From: a virus
Strand: one strand, 5' to 3'
DNA length: 29,501 bases
Virus record (IMG/VR): IMGVR_UViG_3300032050_000593
Coordinates: 1 to 29,501 of that record
Shown: positions 13,979 to 20,505 of the stretch, in pieces
Layout of the letters: every line of letters starts with the position of its first letter
Numbering within the stretch: the first letter of the stretch is position 1
The notes under the pieces: model-generated
What the model was told of the DNA's origin: nothing
The model's input: the letters and a program-made list of their open reading frames with translations, nothing else
The model's database searches: none
Translations under genes and position numbers: made by a program

Positions 13979-14060
13979 TTAGTACTCACTAACATACTAC
14001 CAGGTAGTGTTGTTTTAATACAACAAACCTCTTGACAATTTTCAGGCATTCCTGTAATAT
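13978..14060 (+). promoter_or_regulatory. Early promoter module with hairpin and inverted repeat (copy 2)
   Basis: In order: perfect hairpin GTTAGT-ACTC-ACTAAC (13978-13993), then TGTTG (14008-14012) and CAACA (14021-14025), 6 bases, TTGACA (14032-14037), 17 bases, TAATAT (14055-14060). The same elements with the same spacing recur at 15331-15412, and the TGTTG/CAACA part at 7352. The predicted start is at or next to the ATG at 14068. Confidence 0.85.
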
Positions 14061-14067
14061 TGGAAGA

Positions 14068-14490
14068 ATGGAGATTATTAGAGAAATCACACAATGGCAG
14101 GTCGAATTCCGCCAGCCAAATCATACCTATTTGATTAATGCAAAAAATCAAATTGTCGCATATGCCAAATGGCATTCAAAAACAGATATTCAGATATTCA
14201 AATCACGGAATGTATTAGATAAAAAATACCGCAAATTCGAAGTTGTAAAACATGCGGCATTATCTAAACTCATTTCTCGTTTCCAACACGAAGATAAAAA
14301 AGAAGCGGCAGAAAAAATTGTGCCGTCAGAAAATGTCCGTGTTTTCAATGTCAAATCAAAATCAAAAAATAAAACTTATACCGTATCATTTAATAAGTCG
14401 AGTAAACAAATTAGTTGTGGTTGTACCGGGTTTGGTTACAGAATGACCTGTAGCCATGTGAAAGCAGTTGCTAATAAACTAGGAGTTTAA
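14068..14490 (+). CDS. SWIM zinc-finger protein (140 aa)
   Basis: The C-terminus has Cys117-x-Cys119-x8-Cys128-x-His130 (CGCTGFGYRMTCSHV), the CxCxnCxH SWIM zinc finger found in DNA-binding and protein-interaction proteins. The N-terminal 60 residues form a probable beta-rich domain. I start at the ATG at 14068; the frame extends back to a TTG at 14032, but that TTG is the promoter -35 box. The -10 box ends 8 bases before the ATG, so the mRNA may be leaderless. Possible early regulator; the target is unknown. Confidence 0.8.
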   Translation: MEIIREITQWQVEFRQPNHTYLINAKNQIVAYAKWHSKTDIQIFKSRNVLDKKYRKFEVVKHAALSKLISRFQHEDKKEAAEKIVPSENVRVFNVKSKSKNKTYTVSFNKSSKQISCGCTGFGYRMTCSHVKAVANKLGV

Positions 14491-14492
14491 TT

Positions 14493-14807
14493 ATGAAATT
14501 TACCGTATATCAAATCAATTTGTCCGACAAAGATTATGAAAATAATGTTTTGCGTGAAATGTACCTTAACACAACTATGGATCCCACCACAGAAGCAATT
14601 GAGAAAGCAGCCGGTCTGTATGTTAAAGTAGCAGAGATTGACGCTCTTTCGTTTGACCATGTGTTTGAAATTGGCAACATTGGTCCCGAAGAAAAAATTA
14701 CTAGCTTTGACGATATGCACTCTGTTTCTGTTGGTGATATTATTAAAAGTGAAACAGGTGTAACCAAGTTTGTTGCACCTTATGGTTTCAAATCTATTGC
14801 ATTTTAA
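14493..14807 (+). CDS. YodL-like conserved protein (104 aa)
   Basis: The pattern MKFTVYQINLSDKDYE, then FDHVFEIGNIGPEEKI, then DDMHSVSVGDIIKSETG and FVAPYGFKSI is that of a small protein shared by plasmids and phages that I associate with the YodL domain; no biochemical function is known. It starts 2 bases after the SWIM gene stop, with AGGAG upstream. Probably early, from the promoter at 14032. Confidence 0.7.
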   Translation: MKFTVYQINLSDKDYENNVLREMYLNTTMDPTTEAIEKAAGLYVKVAEIDALSFDHVFEIGNIGPEEKITSFDDMHSVSVGDIIKSETGVTKFVAPYGFKSIAF

Positions 14808-14819
14808 TTGGAGTTTATT

Positions 14820-14993
14820 ATGATTCAAGTTATGAAAATTGCAAGTGAAATTAATGGACTTTCTGATCGTGATTTACGATTACTCGCAGAATGGATTAAA
14901 GATGATGCTGCCAATTCTCTAGCAAATTACCTTTCTTTTGAATTGCAAGAGCGTGACTCGCTTAATATCGAAGTACAAGAACCTGTTTGTTAA
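14820..14993 (+). CDS. Small helical protein (57 aa)
   Basis: I choose the ATG at 14820 because TTGGAG upstream is a good ribosome site; a TTG start at 14808 is the same triplet as that site. The product is an acidic helix-rich protein (ASEINGLSDRDLRLLAEWIKDD). It resembles small phage proteins without known function. Confidence 0.6.
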   Translation: MIQVMKIASEINGLSDRDLRLLAEWIKDDAANSLANYLSFELQERDSLNIEVQEPVC

Positions 14994-14994
14994 T

Positions 14995-15330
14995 ATGACA
15001 ATTATCTACACTTATCAGAGATCCAGAAAACGCAAGCCCACCGCTAAACAGCGTGAGCTTGCAAAACAATGGGAAGAATTGGTTTCTAAACATGCACCAA
15101 AATCCTCTAATCCAGCCGCTTCTCAGCACCTGCTGCAGCGAGTTGTACCGTATCGCCGTGAAACGCCAAATTACCCATCACTTAATACTACTGAATACAA
15201 CACCTATAAAAAAGACATTCAGCAATACACCGGTGATAAAATGAAAGGCATTGGTACTTTGCACAAATCAAATGCTGTACCTATTTTTACGGATGAAGAA
15301 GCCAAGGATCAAGCGAGTATGCGAAGGTAA
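14995..15330 (+). CDS. Basic conserved hypothetical protein (111 aa)
   Basis: The ATG at 14995 follows the previous stop by 1 base; the longer in-frame start at 14938 would overlap that gene. The start MTIIYTYQRSRKRKPTAKQRELAKQWEEL is basic and helical and resembles small phage proteins of unknown role. Its stop TAA directly precedes the second hairpin repeat at 15331. Confidence 0.65.
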   Translation: MTIIYTYQRSRKRKPTAKQRELAKQWEELVSKHAPKSSNPAASQHLLQRVVPYRRETPNYPSLNTTEYNTYKKDIQQYTGDKMKGIGTLHKSNAVPIFTDEEAKDQASMRR

Positions 15331-15412
15331 GTTAGTACTCACTAACCTGCACCTGGAAGTGTTGTTTTTCTGCAACAAACCTATTGACAATTATACCGAT
15401 TTTTGATATAAT
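15331..15412 (+). promoter_or_regulatory. Early promoter module with hairpin and inverted repeat (copy 3)
   Basis: Hairpin GTTAGT-ACTC-ACTAAC (15331-15346), TGTTG (15360-15364) and CAACA (15373-15377), 6 bases, TTGACA (15384-15389), 17 bases, TATAAT (15407-15412). The first 16 bases equal those at 13978. The leader to the ATG at 15443 is about 24 bases and contains GAGAGG as ribosome site. Confidence 0.9.
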
Positions 15413-15442
15413 GGTAGTATTGAAATTGAGAGAGGTTGTATT

Positions 15443-16207
15443 ATGAAATTATTATCGATTGGCAATCCCAAAGTCCTCAAAGGCATGAAACAAGGTTATA
15501 TGACCTATATTCTGCACCTTGCACCTGCTACTCTTTCAGGTTATAATGTTTGTGCGAAAGCTACCGCAGGTTGTATTGAATCCTGTTTGAATACATCAGG
15601 CCGTGGCGGCATGTTTAAAAAAGGCGAAACGACCAATGTAATTCAACAAGCTCGTATTCGCAAAACAAAATTCTTTTTTGAGAATCGTGCTGAGTTTATG
15701 ATGCAATTGGTCAAAGATATTGAATTAGCAATCAAACAATCCGCTAAGAAGAATTTGATTCCTGTTTTTCGCTTGAATGGCACCTCTGACCTTGCATGGG
15801 AAAAATACGAAGCAACGGTTACTGATAAAAATGGCCGTTCAATTGTTTTCAAAAATATCTTTGAAGCATTTCCTTTCATCCAATTTTATGATTACACCAA
15901 AATTCCTGGTCGCAAAGTGAACGGCATCGCTAATTATCATCTGACATTCTCCGAAGCTGATGGTAATGCTCTTGATACACTTAATGCGATTCGTGCAGGT
16001 ATGAATGTTGCAACGGTGTTTGGCATCAAAAAGAATTCACCAATGCCTGAAATGTGGAACGGTATGAAAGTTTTTAATGGTGATGAAAGTGATTTGCGCT
16101 TTCTGGATCCAAAAGGTGTTGTTGTTGGTCTATATGCAAAAGGCAAAGCCAAAAAAGACACCTCTGGTTTTGTGAAGTATCCTACTTTTATGATGAAGGC
16201 AGCTTAA
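15443..16207 (+). CDS. GP88-like phage protein (254 aa)
   Basis: The sequence GYMTYILHLAPATLSGYNVCAKATAGCIESCLNTSGRGG with three Cys, then ARIRKTKFFFENRAEFM and FRLNGTSDLAWEKY, is characteristic of the family called gene product 88 (GP88), widespread in phages and also seen in some plasmids. Its role is unknown. The clustered Cys (about residues 38, 46, 50) suggest a metal or Fe-S site (inference). It has its own strong early promoter with the TGTTG/CAACA module, which suggests a high early need. Confidence 0.8.
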   Translation: MKLLSIGNPKVLKGMKQGYMTYILHLAPATLSGYNVCAKATAGCIESCLNTSGRGGMFKKGETTNVIQQARIRKTKFFFENRAEFMMQLVKDIELAIKQSAKKNLIPVFRLNGTSDLAWEKYEATVTDKNGRSIVFKNIFEAFPFIQFYDYTKIPGRKVNGIANYHLTFSEADGNALDTLNAIRAGMNVATVFGIKKNSPMPEMWNGMKVFNGDESDLRFLDPKGVVVGLYAKGKAKKDTSGFVKYPTFMMKAA

Positions 16208-16208
16208 T

Positions 16209-16409
16209 ATGAATTATGACAAACGACATGGCGGCCCGTATGACCGTGGCTCTGCTGATGCATATTATTATCGTGGTTATAACCCACACTATTTTAAAGG
16301 CAGTAGTTATAACAGCGAAATGGTTGAATTGAAAGATATGACAGCCGAAGAAATTACAGCTTATACTGTTGGATTTCGTGATGAAAAAGATAGAAAGGCA
16401 TGGGATTAA
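16209..16409 (+). CDS. Conserved small protein (66 aa)
   Basis: The pattern HGGPYDRGSADAYYYRGYNPHYF, followed by DMTAEEITAYTVGF, is that of a small protein common in phages and bacteria, with no known activity. Rich in Tyr and Gly in its first half. It begins 1 base after the GP88-like stop and is probably co-transcribed with it. Confidence 0.7.
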   Translation: MNYDKRHGGPYDRGSADAYYYRGYNPHYFKGSSYNSEMVELKDMTAEEITAYTVGFRDEKDRKAWD

Positions 16410-16410
16410 A

Positions 16411-16653
16411 ATGATTACTGTTGATTCGTTTGAAAAATATAAAAGACCAAATCGTACTGCAATTTATACTCGCATACCAATTAGCGAGTTAGATTCTTTT
16501 CGCAAAGTGATGCAACAATACGATCTATATTTTAAGATGCGGTATCGTGGTCCTCGTTTTAATGTACCATCAGCCTCAAGGCGATTTGGTGTAAGTAAAC
16601 AGACCACATGTCTTAAAGAAGATGCAACACATTTTTCAGTTTATAATTATTGA
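16411..16653 (+). CDS. Basic hypothetical protein (80 aa)
   Basis: I take the ATG at 16411, just after the preceding stop, rather than 16369, which would overlap it by 41 bases. The product has a middle rich in Arg and Tyr (KMRYRGPRFNVPSASRRFGV) and two Cys, and may bind nucleic acid (inference). No family recognised. Confidence 0.6.
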   Translation: MITVDSFEKYKRPNRTAIYTRIPISELDSFRKVMQQYDLYFKMRYRGPRFNVPSASRRFGVSKQTTCLKEDATHFSVYNY

Positions 16654-16661
16654 GATTAAAA

Positions 16662-16895
16662 ATGGCAATTCGTAAACGCAATAAAAGCGATTTAAAGAAA
16701 AAGATTGTAATTGATTTGTCTGGTCCACAAGGTAATGCATTTTACCTGATTGGTGTTGTAAAACAGACTTTTCGCAGGTCAGGTGCAAGTGAACTAGGCG
16801 ATCAAATTGCCCAAGAAATGATGAGCGGTGATTATGAACACTTGCTTAAAACATTTGATTTGTATCTCGGCGAACATTTTGATTTGGTGAGGTGA
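16662..16895 (+). CDS. Small hypothetical protein (77 aa)
   Basis: GAGATTAAAA precedes the ATG at 16662. The N-terminus is basic (MAIRKRNKSDLKKKI) and the remainder looks like a compact alpha/beta domain with an acidic end (SGDYEHLLKTFDLYLGEHFDL). No family recognised. It ends 28 bases before the next early promoter. Confidence 0.6.
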   Translation: MAIRKRNKSDLKKKIVIDLSGPQGNAFYLIGVVKQTFRRSGASELGDQIAQEMMSGDYEHLLKTFDLYLGEHFDLVR

Positions 16896-16923
16896 ACATG
16901 AGCGGCAATTAACCTAAAAAGTC

Positions 16924-16952
16924 TTGACAATTAAACCGAAGTATGTTACTAT
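16924..16952 (+). promoter_or_regulatory. Early sigma-70 promoter for the histone H1-like gene
   Basis: TTGACA (16924-16929), 17 bases, TACTAT (16947-16952). The predicted start (about 16959) leaves a leader of about 27 bases with a GAGGT ribosome site. The TGTTG/CAACA inverted repeat of the other early promoters is missing here, which makes this a natural comparison point. Confidence 0.75.
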
Positions 16953-16985
16953 TATTATCCCTAAACTAAATGAGGTATCACTATT

Positions 16986-17447
16986 ATGGCAAAAACTATC
17001 AAACTCAAACCCTTTGAGAAACTCCTTACCGTTATGGTTTCTGGTAAGCCCGTAACAATCGAAGAAATCGATGCAACACTCGGCAAAGAAATTTACATGT
17101 ATCGCTTGTCGACCTACATTTGGCACATTAAAACATTCGCCAATGGTGTTGTGAAGGCAATCAAAGATGGTCGCCGTGTTACTGCTTATCAGGTCATCAA
17201 TGTGAAAGAAGTTAAAGAATACATGGATCGTGCTGGCGTGACCAAAGCTAACTTTGTTCCTGGTCAAGTCACCAAGAAACCGTCTATCGCTAAACTTGCT
17301 GACCTTGCGGCGAAGCCTGCTAAGAAAGCACCTGCAAAAGCACCTGCTAAGAAAGCTCCTGCCAAACCGGCGAAAGCACCTGCTAAACCCAAGAAAGTTG
17401 AAGCAGTTACCGCTGACGATCTGGAAATTGCAGAAGTTACCGAATAA
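16986..17447 (+). CDS. Histone H1-like protein with Lys/Ala/Pro tail (153 aa)
   Basis: Residues 1-95 form a compact domain (KPFEKLLTVMVSGKPVTIEEIDATLG...YMYRLSTYIWHIKTF), possibly a winged helix. Residues about 105-140 are a repetitive tail built from KKAPAKAPAK-type units, as in histone H1 and the bacterial H1-like proteins, and the end is acidic. Such tails bind DNA without sequence preference. I recall cyanophage proteins with a similar N-terminal domain. Strong promoter and ribosome site suggest high early expression. A role in compacting phage DNA or displacing host nucleoid proteins is possible but inferred. Confidence 0.8.
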   Translation: MAKTIKLKPFEKLLTVMVSGKPVTIEEIDATLGKEIYMYRLSTYIWHIKTFANGVVKAIKDGRRVTAYQVINVKEVKEYMDRAGVTKANFVPGQVTKKPSIAKLADLAAKPAKKAPAKAPAKKAPAKPAKAPAKPKKVEAVTADDLEIAEVTE

Positions 17448-17460
17448 TCTCTCTGTGAAA

Positions 17461-17536
17461 ATGGGGGAGTGAGCGCCACACATGGACGCCTATTCTTAAA
17501 TGACAGCGAATGTCGGGATGACATGCAAAGTGCCCC
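17461..17536 (+). ncRNA. Possible structured leader with two competing hairpins
   Basis: The gap 17448-17558 is visibly richer in G+C than its surroundings. GGGG (17463-17466) can pair with CCCC (17533-17536) to close the element. Inside, TGTC at 17511-17514 can pair upstream with GACA (502-505 of this kb) or downstream, as ATGTC-GGGAT-GACAT (17510-17524), so two exclusive hairpins share one strand. This could be a switch controlling the gene at 17559, or simply a processed 3' end of the H1-like mRNA. I recognise no known riboswitch class. Confidence 0.4.
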
Positions 17537-17558
17537 TTAACTTATTAAAGGAAATATA

Positions 17559-17738
17559 ATGATTGAAATGTTAAATGTAAGTGAAAAAGCTGCAAAGTTT
17601 ATGATGGCAAAACCAGGTTCTTTCTTTGTTGTGCCGAAGAATTCAGAAGTACCATTTGAAACTTGTGCAAAATTTGGTGTAAAATTGTTTGTTAAGAATA
17701 TGAAAGATAAACCGTTTAAAGTAATTAAACGGATTTAA
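17559..17738 (+). CDS. Small basic protein (59 aa)
   Basis: AAAGGAAAT precedes the ATG. The product is basic, without membrane segments (MIEMLNVSEKAAKFMMAKPG...KVIKRI). It is enclosed by two G+C-rich non-coding stretches, so its expression may be controlled by RNA structure. No family recognised. Confidence 0.6.
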   Translation: MIEMLNVSEKAAKFMMAKPGSFFVVPKNSEVPFETCAKFGVKLFVKNMKDKPFKVIKRI

Positions 17739-17740
17739 GA

Positions 17741-17950
17741 ACCCGCTGAGGTAACGCTTGGCTACTGTGACCCGCAGGAAGGAGAAGTGAGTTCGTAACT
17801 CACGGGTGGTTCTGGAACTGGAGTTCCACATCGAAAGATGCAGTCTAACCGAACTGGCGTTGGCAGTACGAAAGTCTCTGCGGTGAGCGAGTGGATGGAA
17901 GGTCAGTAGGTGTTACTACAGACTATAGTTACCACGGCCGCAGAGAAGCA
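17741..17950 (+). ncRNA. Structured non-coding RNA of unknown class (about 210 nt)
   Basis: No gene fits this stretch. By hand count it is about 53% G+C, well above its neighbours. Perfect helices can be seen: GTGAGTT/AACTCAC (17787-17803), TGGAAC/GTTCCA (17813-17828), CATC-GAAA-GATG (17829-17840, GNRA tetraloop), CTAAC/GTTGG (17845-17863), and a long nested arm CTCTGCGG/CCGCAGAG (17876-17883 with 17938-17945), GTGG/CCAC, then GTC-A-GTAG/CTAC-A-GAC (17902-17923). The element ends about 18 bases before the MazG-like ATG. It could be a leader, a small RNA or a ribozyme-like element; I can match it to no known class. Confidence 0.7.
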
Positions 17951-17968
17951 CCTTATTATGGAGTTGTG

Positions 17969-18256
17969 ATGAATAAAATTCAAAAAGAAGTTATGTTGAT
18001 TGCACAAGAAGAATGTGCAGAAGTGACGCAAGCAATTAGTAAATGTTTTCGTTTTGGTTTTGATTCTGAATATAACAATCGAACAAACCATGAACGATTA
18101 ACAGAAGAAGTTGGTGATTTGATTGCAATGATTGATTTGATGATCGAACACGATATTATAGATGAAGCATCTGCTCAAATGGCAGCTTCACAGAAAAAAA
18201 TCAAATTGAAAAAGTGGTCAAACATTTTTGATGAACAAATTGAAACGGTGAATTAA
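17969..18256 (+). CDS. MazG-like nucleotide pyrophosphohydrolase (95 aa)
   Basis: Single-domain all-alpha NTP pyrophosphatase: AQEECAEVTQAISKCFRFG (12-30) has the first acidic helix (ExxE type: Glu14, Glu15, Glu18) and LTEEVGDLIAMIDLMI (44-59) holds the EExxD motif (Glu46, Glu47, Asp50) that binds magnesium. Such enzymes hydrolyse (d)NTPs to monophosphates and are frequent in T4-like phages, where they are thought to change nucleotide or alarmone pools. The ATG at 17969 matches the family start and has GGAG upstream; the frame extends back to 17891 through the structured RNA. The next gene starts directly at its stop. Confidence 0.85.
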   Translation: MNKIQKEVMLIAQEECAEVTQAISKCFRFGFDSEYNNRTNHERLTEEVGDLIAMIDLMIEHDIIDEASAQMAASQKKIKLKKWSNIFDEQIETVN

Positions 18257-18469
18257 ATGAATTGGGTTCTCGTTATCTGGTTAGCAGTACCAAGTAATTA
18301 TACAGTTTATGATAAATTTGAAACGCTGAAAGCCTGTCAAGAAAAAAGAGATATGGTAACCAAAGCGTTGACGCAAGCGAATTCAGACATGCGTGTTACA
18401 TGCCGCCGATTAGAAGATTTGGTGAGTGAATATGATCCGAAAACTGTTACCTTTCCTATTTACCTTTAG
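18257..18469 (+). CDS. Small exported or membrane protein (70 aa)
   Basis: A short hydrophobic start (MNWVLVIWLAVPSNYTVY) is followed by a polar helical region with two Cys (KACQEKRD, RVTCRRLED). It resembles small cyanophage proteins with a one-helix N-terminus. It follows the MazG-like stop without a gap and overlaps the next gene by 38 bases. Confidence 0.6.
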   Translation: MNWVLVIWLAVPSNYTVYDKFETLKACQEKRDMVTKALTQANSDMRVTCRRLEDLVSEYDPKTVTFPIYL

Positions 18470-19151
18470 TGTTGCTAACGCTGCAACGATTGGCATCGGC
18501 GACTACAGGTATGGACCTGATACGACACAAAATTTCGCATGTAAAATGGCTGAAGATCGTGCCAAAGAACATGCGATTAGTCGTTTCTTAGGCGAGTCGA
18601 TTGATACGGTATCATTTGAATCGTGTAAAAATGGTGAATGTATTTTTCAAAAAGATACAATCAATGAAGCAAAAGGTATTGTAAAGAATATCGTAGATAA
18701 AAAAGTTGAGATAATTGAAAAACCTGGTTATCTAAATTGCATTGTGACAATTCAAGCCAATGTAGTGAAAATAACCAATAACATTCGATTTGTGATATTT
18801 GATGACAATCTTACATTTAAAGAAAACGATGAAGTGCGATTTTCAGGCATTTCAAACCGAGAAGGTAAAGTAGTGTTGTTTAATTTCTACAACGGCAATT
18901 ATTACCGAATATATGAACATAAGATTGCCACAAAAAATGAGAAATTTGTGTTACCTTCCTCCAACAATAAATTGGTGGCAAAATTACCCATCGGTGAAAC
19001 GCAGTCTAAAGAAATGGTAACATTTGTATTTTTTGAAAGTGAAGTAAAGGTGAAAGATTCATATACACAAAAAGATCTGAGAGAATTTTTCTCATCAGTA
19101 CCTTATGAATCTTATCGTGTTTTGAATCGTCATGTACATATTATGAGGTAA
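18432..19151 (+). CDS. Exported protein, FlgT/DUF4384-like (239 aa)
   Basis: The start MIRKLLPFLFTFSVANAATIG is a signal peptide with an ANA-A cleavage site at about 18/19. Residues 20-115 (ACKMAEDRAKEHAISRFLGE, then GYLNCIVTIQANV) look like the FlgT/LPP20-type domain, and 118-210 (EVRFSGISNREGKVVLFNFYNGNYYRIYE) like the DUF4384 beta domain, both known from envelope proteins. Likely periplasmic. ATG 18432 is chosen over GTG 18426 because GGTGAG sits at good distance. It stands 2 bases before an LPP20-like lipoprotein gene, and the two probably act together. Role unknown. Confidence 0.65.
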   Translation: MIRKLLPFLFTFSVANAATIGIGDYRYGPDTTQNFACKMAEDRAKEHAISRFLGESIDTVSFESCKNGECIFQKDTINEAKGIVKNIVDKKVEIIEKPGYLNCIVTIQANVVKITNNIRFVIFDDNLTFKENDEVRFSGISNREGKVVLFNFYNGNYYRIYEHKIATKNEKFVLPSSNNKLVAKLPIGETQSKEMVTFVFFESEVKVKDSYTQKDLREFFSSVPYESYRVLNRHVHIMR

Positions 19152-19153
19152 TC

Positions 19154-19753
19154 ATGAAAAAGTTATTAGTAGTTCCTATTGTTTTTGCATTGACCGCTTG
19201 TGGTACTTTTGAAACTAATACTAAGTTGGCTTTAAATGCACCAGAATTTGGTAGTAAACCAAGTCAAGGTGATGAAGTCAAATATCCTAAGTGGTTTACA
19301 GAAAAAGAAAAAGATGGTGCTTTGTATGCCGTTGCGACTGAGTATTCAAAAGATTTTCAATTCGCCGTTGACAAAGCCATGTTGTCTGCTAAGCGTGAAC
19401 TTGCATCGAACTTTTCATCACATGTAAGTGCCATGTTAAAAGATTATGCGGCTGAAGTTGGTGAATTAGATTCTACCGTTGTGCGTGAAATTGACCGTAC
19501 TACTAAATTGGTAATTTCACAAGTGAACCTTGTTGGTGTTCAGCGTACACAGTACCGTGTTCAGCATGAGAAAGATGGTTATCGTGCCTTTGTAAAATTG
19601 CGTTATGCTACTGACGATTCAAACAAACTTTTGATTCAAGAAATTAAACGCAATCGGCAATTGAACGCTAAACTACAGGCATCAAAATCATTTAAAGAGT
19701 TAGAAGCTTCAGTCGATAAAATTGAGGGAAAAAATGAAAAAAGTAATCCGTGA
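19154..19753 (+). CDS. LPP20-family lipoprotein (199 aa)
   Basis: The signal peptide MKKLLVVPIVFALTAC ends in a lipobox (LTAC, lipidated Cys16), so the protein should be anchored in the outer or inner membrane. The mature part matches the LPP20 family: YPKWFTEKEKDGALYAVATEY, then AVDKAMLSAKRELASNF and YRAFVKLRYA. LPP20 proteins occur in flagellar/envelope systems and in some marine phage genomes. Possible role: altering the host envelope or excluding other phages. It overlaps the next start by 20 bases. Confidence 0.85.
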   Translation: MKKLLVVPIVFALTACGTFETNTKLALNAPEFGSKPSQGDEVKYPKWFTEKEKDGALYAVATEYSKDFQFAVDKAMLSAKRELASNFSSHVSAMLKDYAAEVGELDSTVVREIDRTTKLVISQVNLVGVQRTQYRVQHEKDGYRAFVKLRYATDDSNKLLIQEIKRNRQLNAKLQASKSFKELEASVDKIEGKNEKSNP

Positions 19754-20060
19754 TGGCCATGTTGCAGTAATTTATTCACCAGGTTTTGGTGCTGGTTGGT
19801 ATACATGGAATCAATTGTTAGATAATGCTGAACAGTTGATTTATGATCCGATGATTGTTCAAATTTTAGAAGAACAATCTGATAATTGGCTGGATCAATT
19901 AGTGGAATATGTTACTGAAGAATATCCAGATGCATATGCTGGCGGTCTTGATGATTTGTGTTTTGATTGGTTACCTGTAGGAACTAGATTCAGAATTACA
20001 GAATATGATGGTTCTGAATCAATTGAAACGGAAAAAAATATACCATGGATGACCGCTTAA
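19734..20060 (+). CDS. Conserved phage protein (108 aa)
   Basis: The pattern VAVIYSPGFGAGWYTWN, a middle acidic segment and LPVGTRFRITEYDGSESIE is typical of a small protein that I have seen in many phages and some bacteria; its function is unknown. I start at the ATG at 19734, preceded by GAGGGAAAA. It is acidic and soluble. Confidence 0.75.
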   Translation: MKKVIRDGHVAVIYSPGFGAGWYTWNQLLDNAEQLIYDPMIVQILEEQSDNWLDQLVEYVTEEYPDAYAGGLDDLCFDWLPVGTRFRITEYDGSESIETEKNIPWMTA

Positions 20061-20236
20061 TCAATTACCTCAAATATAGCGGTGCATGTGTTACACTAAC
20101 GGTGAATCCATACCATTGGGCTTGGATTCCCGTTTTTAAATTTGAAAACTCGAATGAAATATGGTTCACAGATAATTTCCGTATTTCAATTTTATTTTTA
20201 ACTGTAAGAATTTGGATAGATGATGGGAGATGGTAA
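20045..20236 (+). CDS. Conserved small phage protein (63 aa)
   Basis: The motif NYLKYSGACVTLTVNPYHWAWIP and the end ILFLTVRIWIDDGRW mark a small family common in phages, without known function. The hydrophobic C-terminal stretch is short for a transmembrane helix. It overlaps its neighbours by 16 bases and 1 base. Confidence 0.75.
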   Translation: MDDRLINYLKYSGACVTLTVNPYHWAWIPVFKFENSNEIWFTDNFRISILFLTVRIWIDDGRW

Positions 20237-20505
20237 TGTCAGACATATTTGACTTAGAGCAATCGATTATGAAATGTTGGAATGTTGTTGATGATATTGA
20301 TTTGGTTTATAAAAATGTAATGGATAGGCAAAGACCATTTACAGAAGATGAACTTGCAAACATTCTACTTGGCATGAAACAATTATATCATTTGAGATTT
20401 GAAGAATGTTTTTCTCAATTCGAAGATATGTGCAGAGAATATCATCAGCTTAGAAAATTTAAAGAATCTAATCAATTTTCAGATATAAAACAACAGTACG
20501 AATGA
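20236..20505 (+). CDS. Conserved T4-like phage protein (89 aa)
   Basis: MSDIFDLEQSIMKCWNVVDDIDL and the region ELANILLGMKQLYHLRFEECFSQFE are recognised from T4-like cyanophages, where the role is unknown. It is an acidic helical protein. ATG at 20236 is preferred over 20230 because GGGAG is then spaced 6 bases upstream. The stop overlaps the next start. Confidence 0.75.
   Translation: MSDIFDLEQSIMKCWNVVDDIDLVYKNVMDRQRPFTEDELANILLGMKQLYHLRFEECFSQFEDMCREYHQLRKFKESNQFSDIKQQYE

Noticed and set aside
17334-17400. A tandem DNA repeat or CRISPR-like array in the H1-like gene
   Set aside because: The repeats are the codons of the KAPAK units, irregular in length and without spacers. No CRISPR array was seen anywhere in the window.
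16914-17524. Long minus-strand frames opposite the H1-like gene
   Set aside because: They arise from the Lys/Ala/Pro repeat read backwards (Cys/Arg/Phe- or Ala/Gly/Phe-rich) and cross the promoter and the structured leader.
17741-17950. Group I intron or RNase P RNA
   Set aside because: An intron-like string (CAGACTATAG) is present, but no P7 partner, no split gene and no full core are visible. The RNase P conserved blocks are also missing, apart from short chance similarity.
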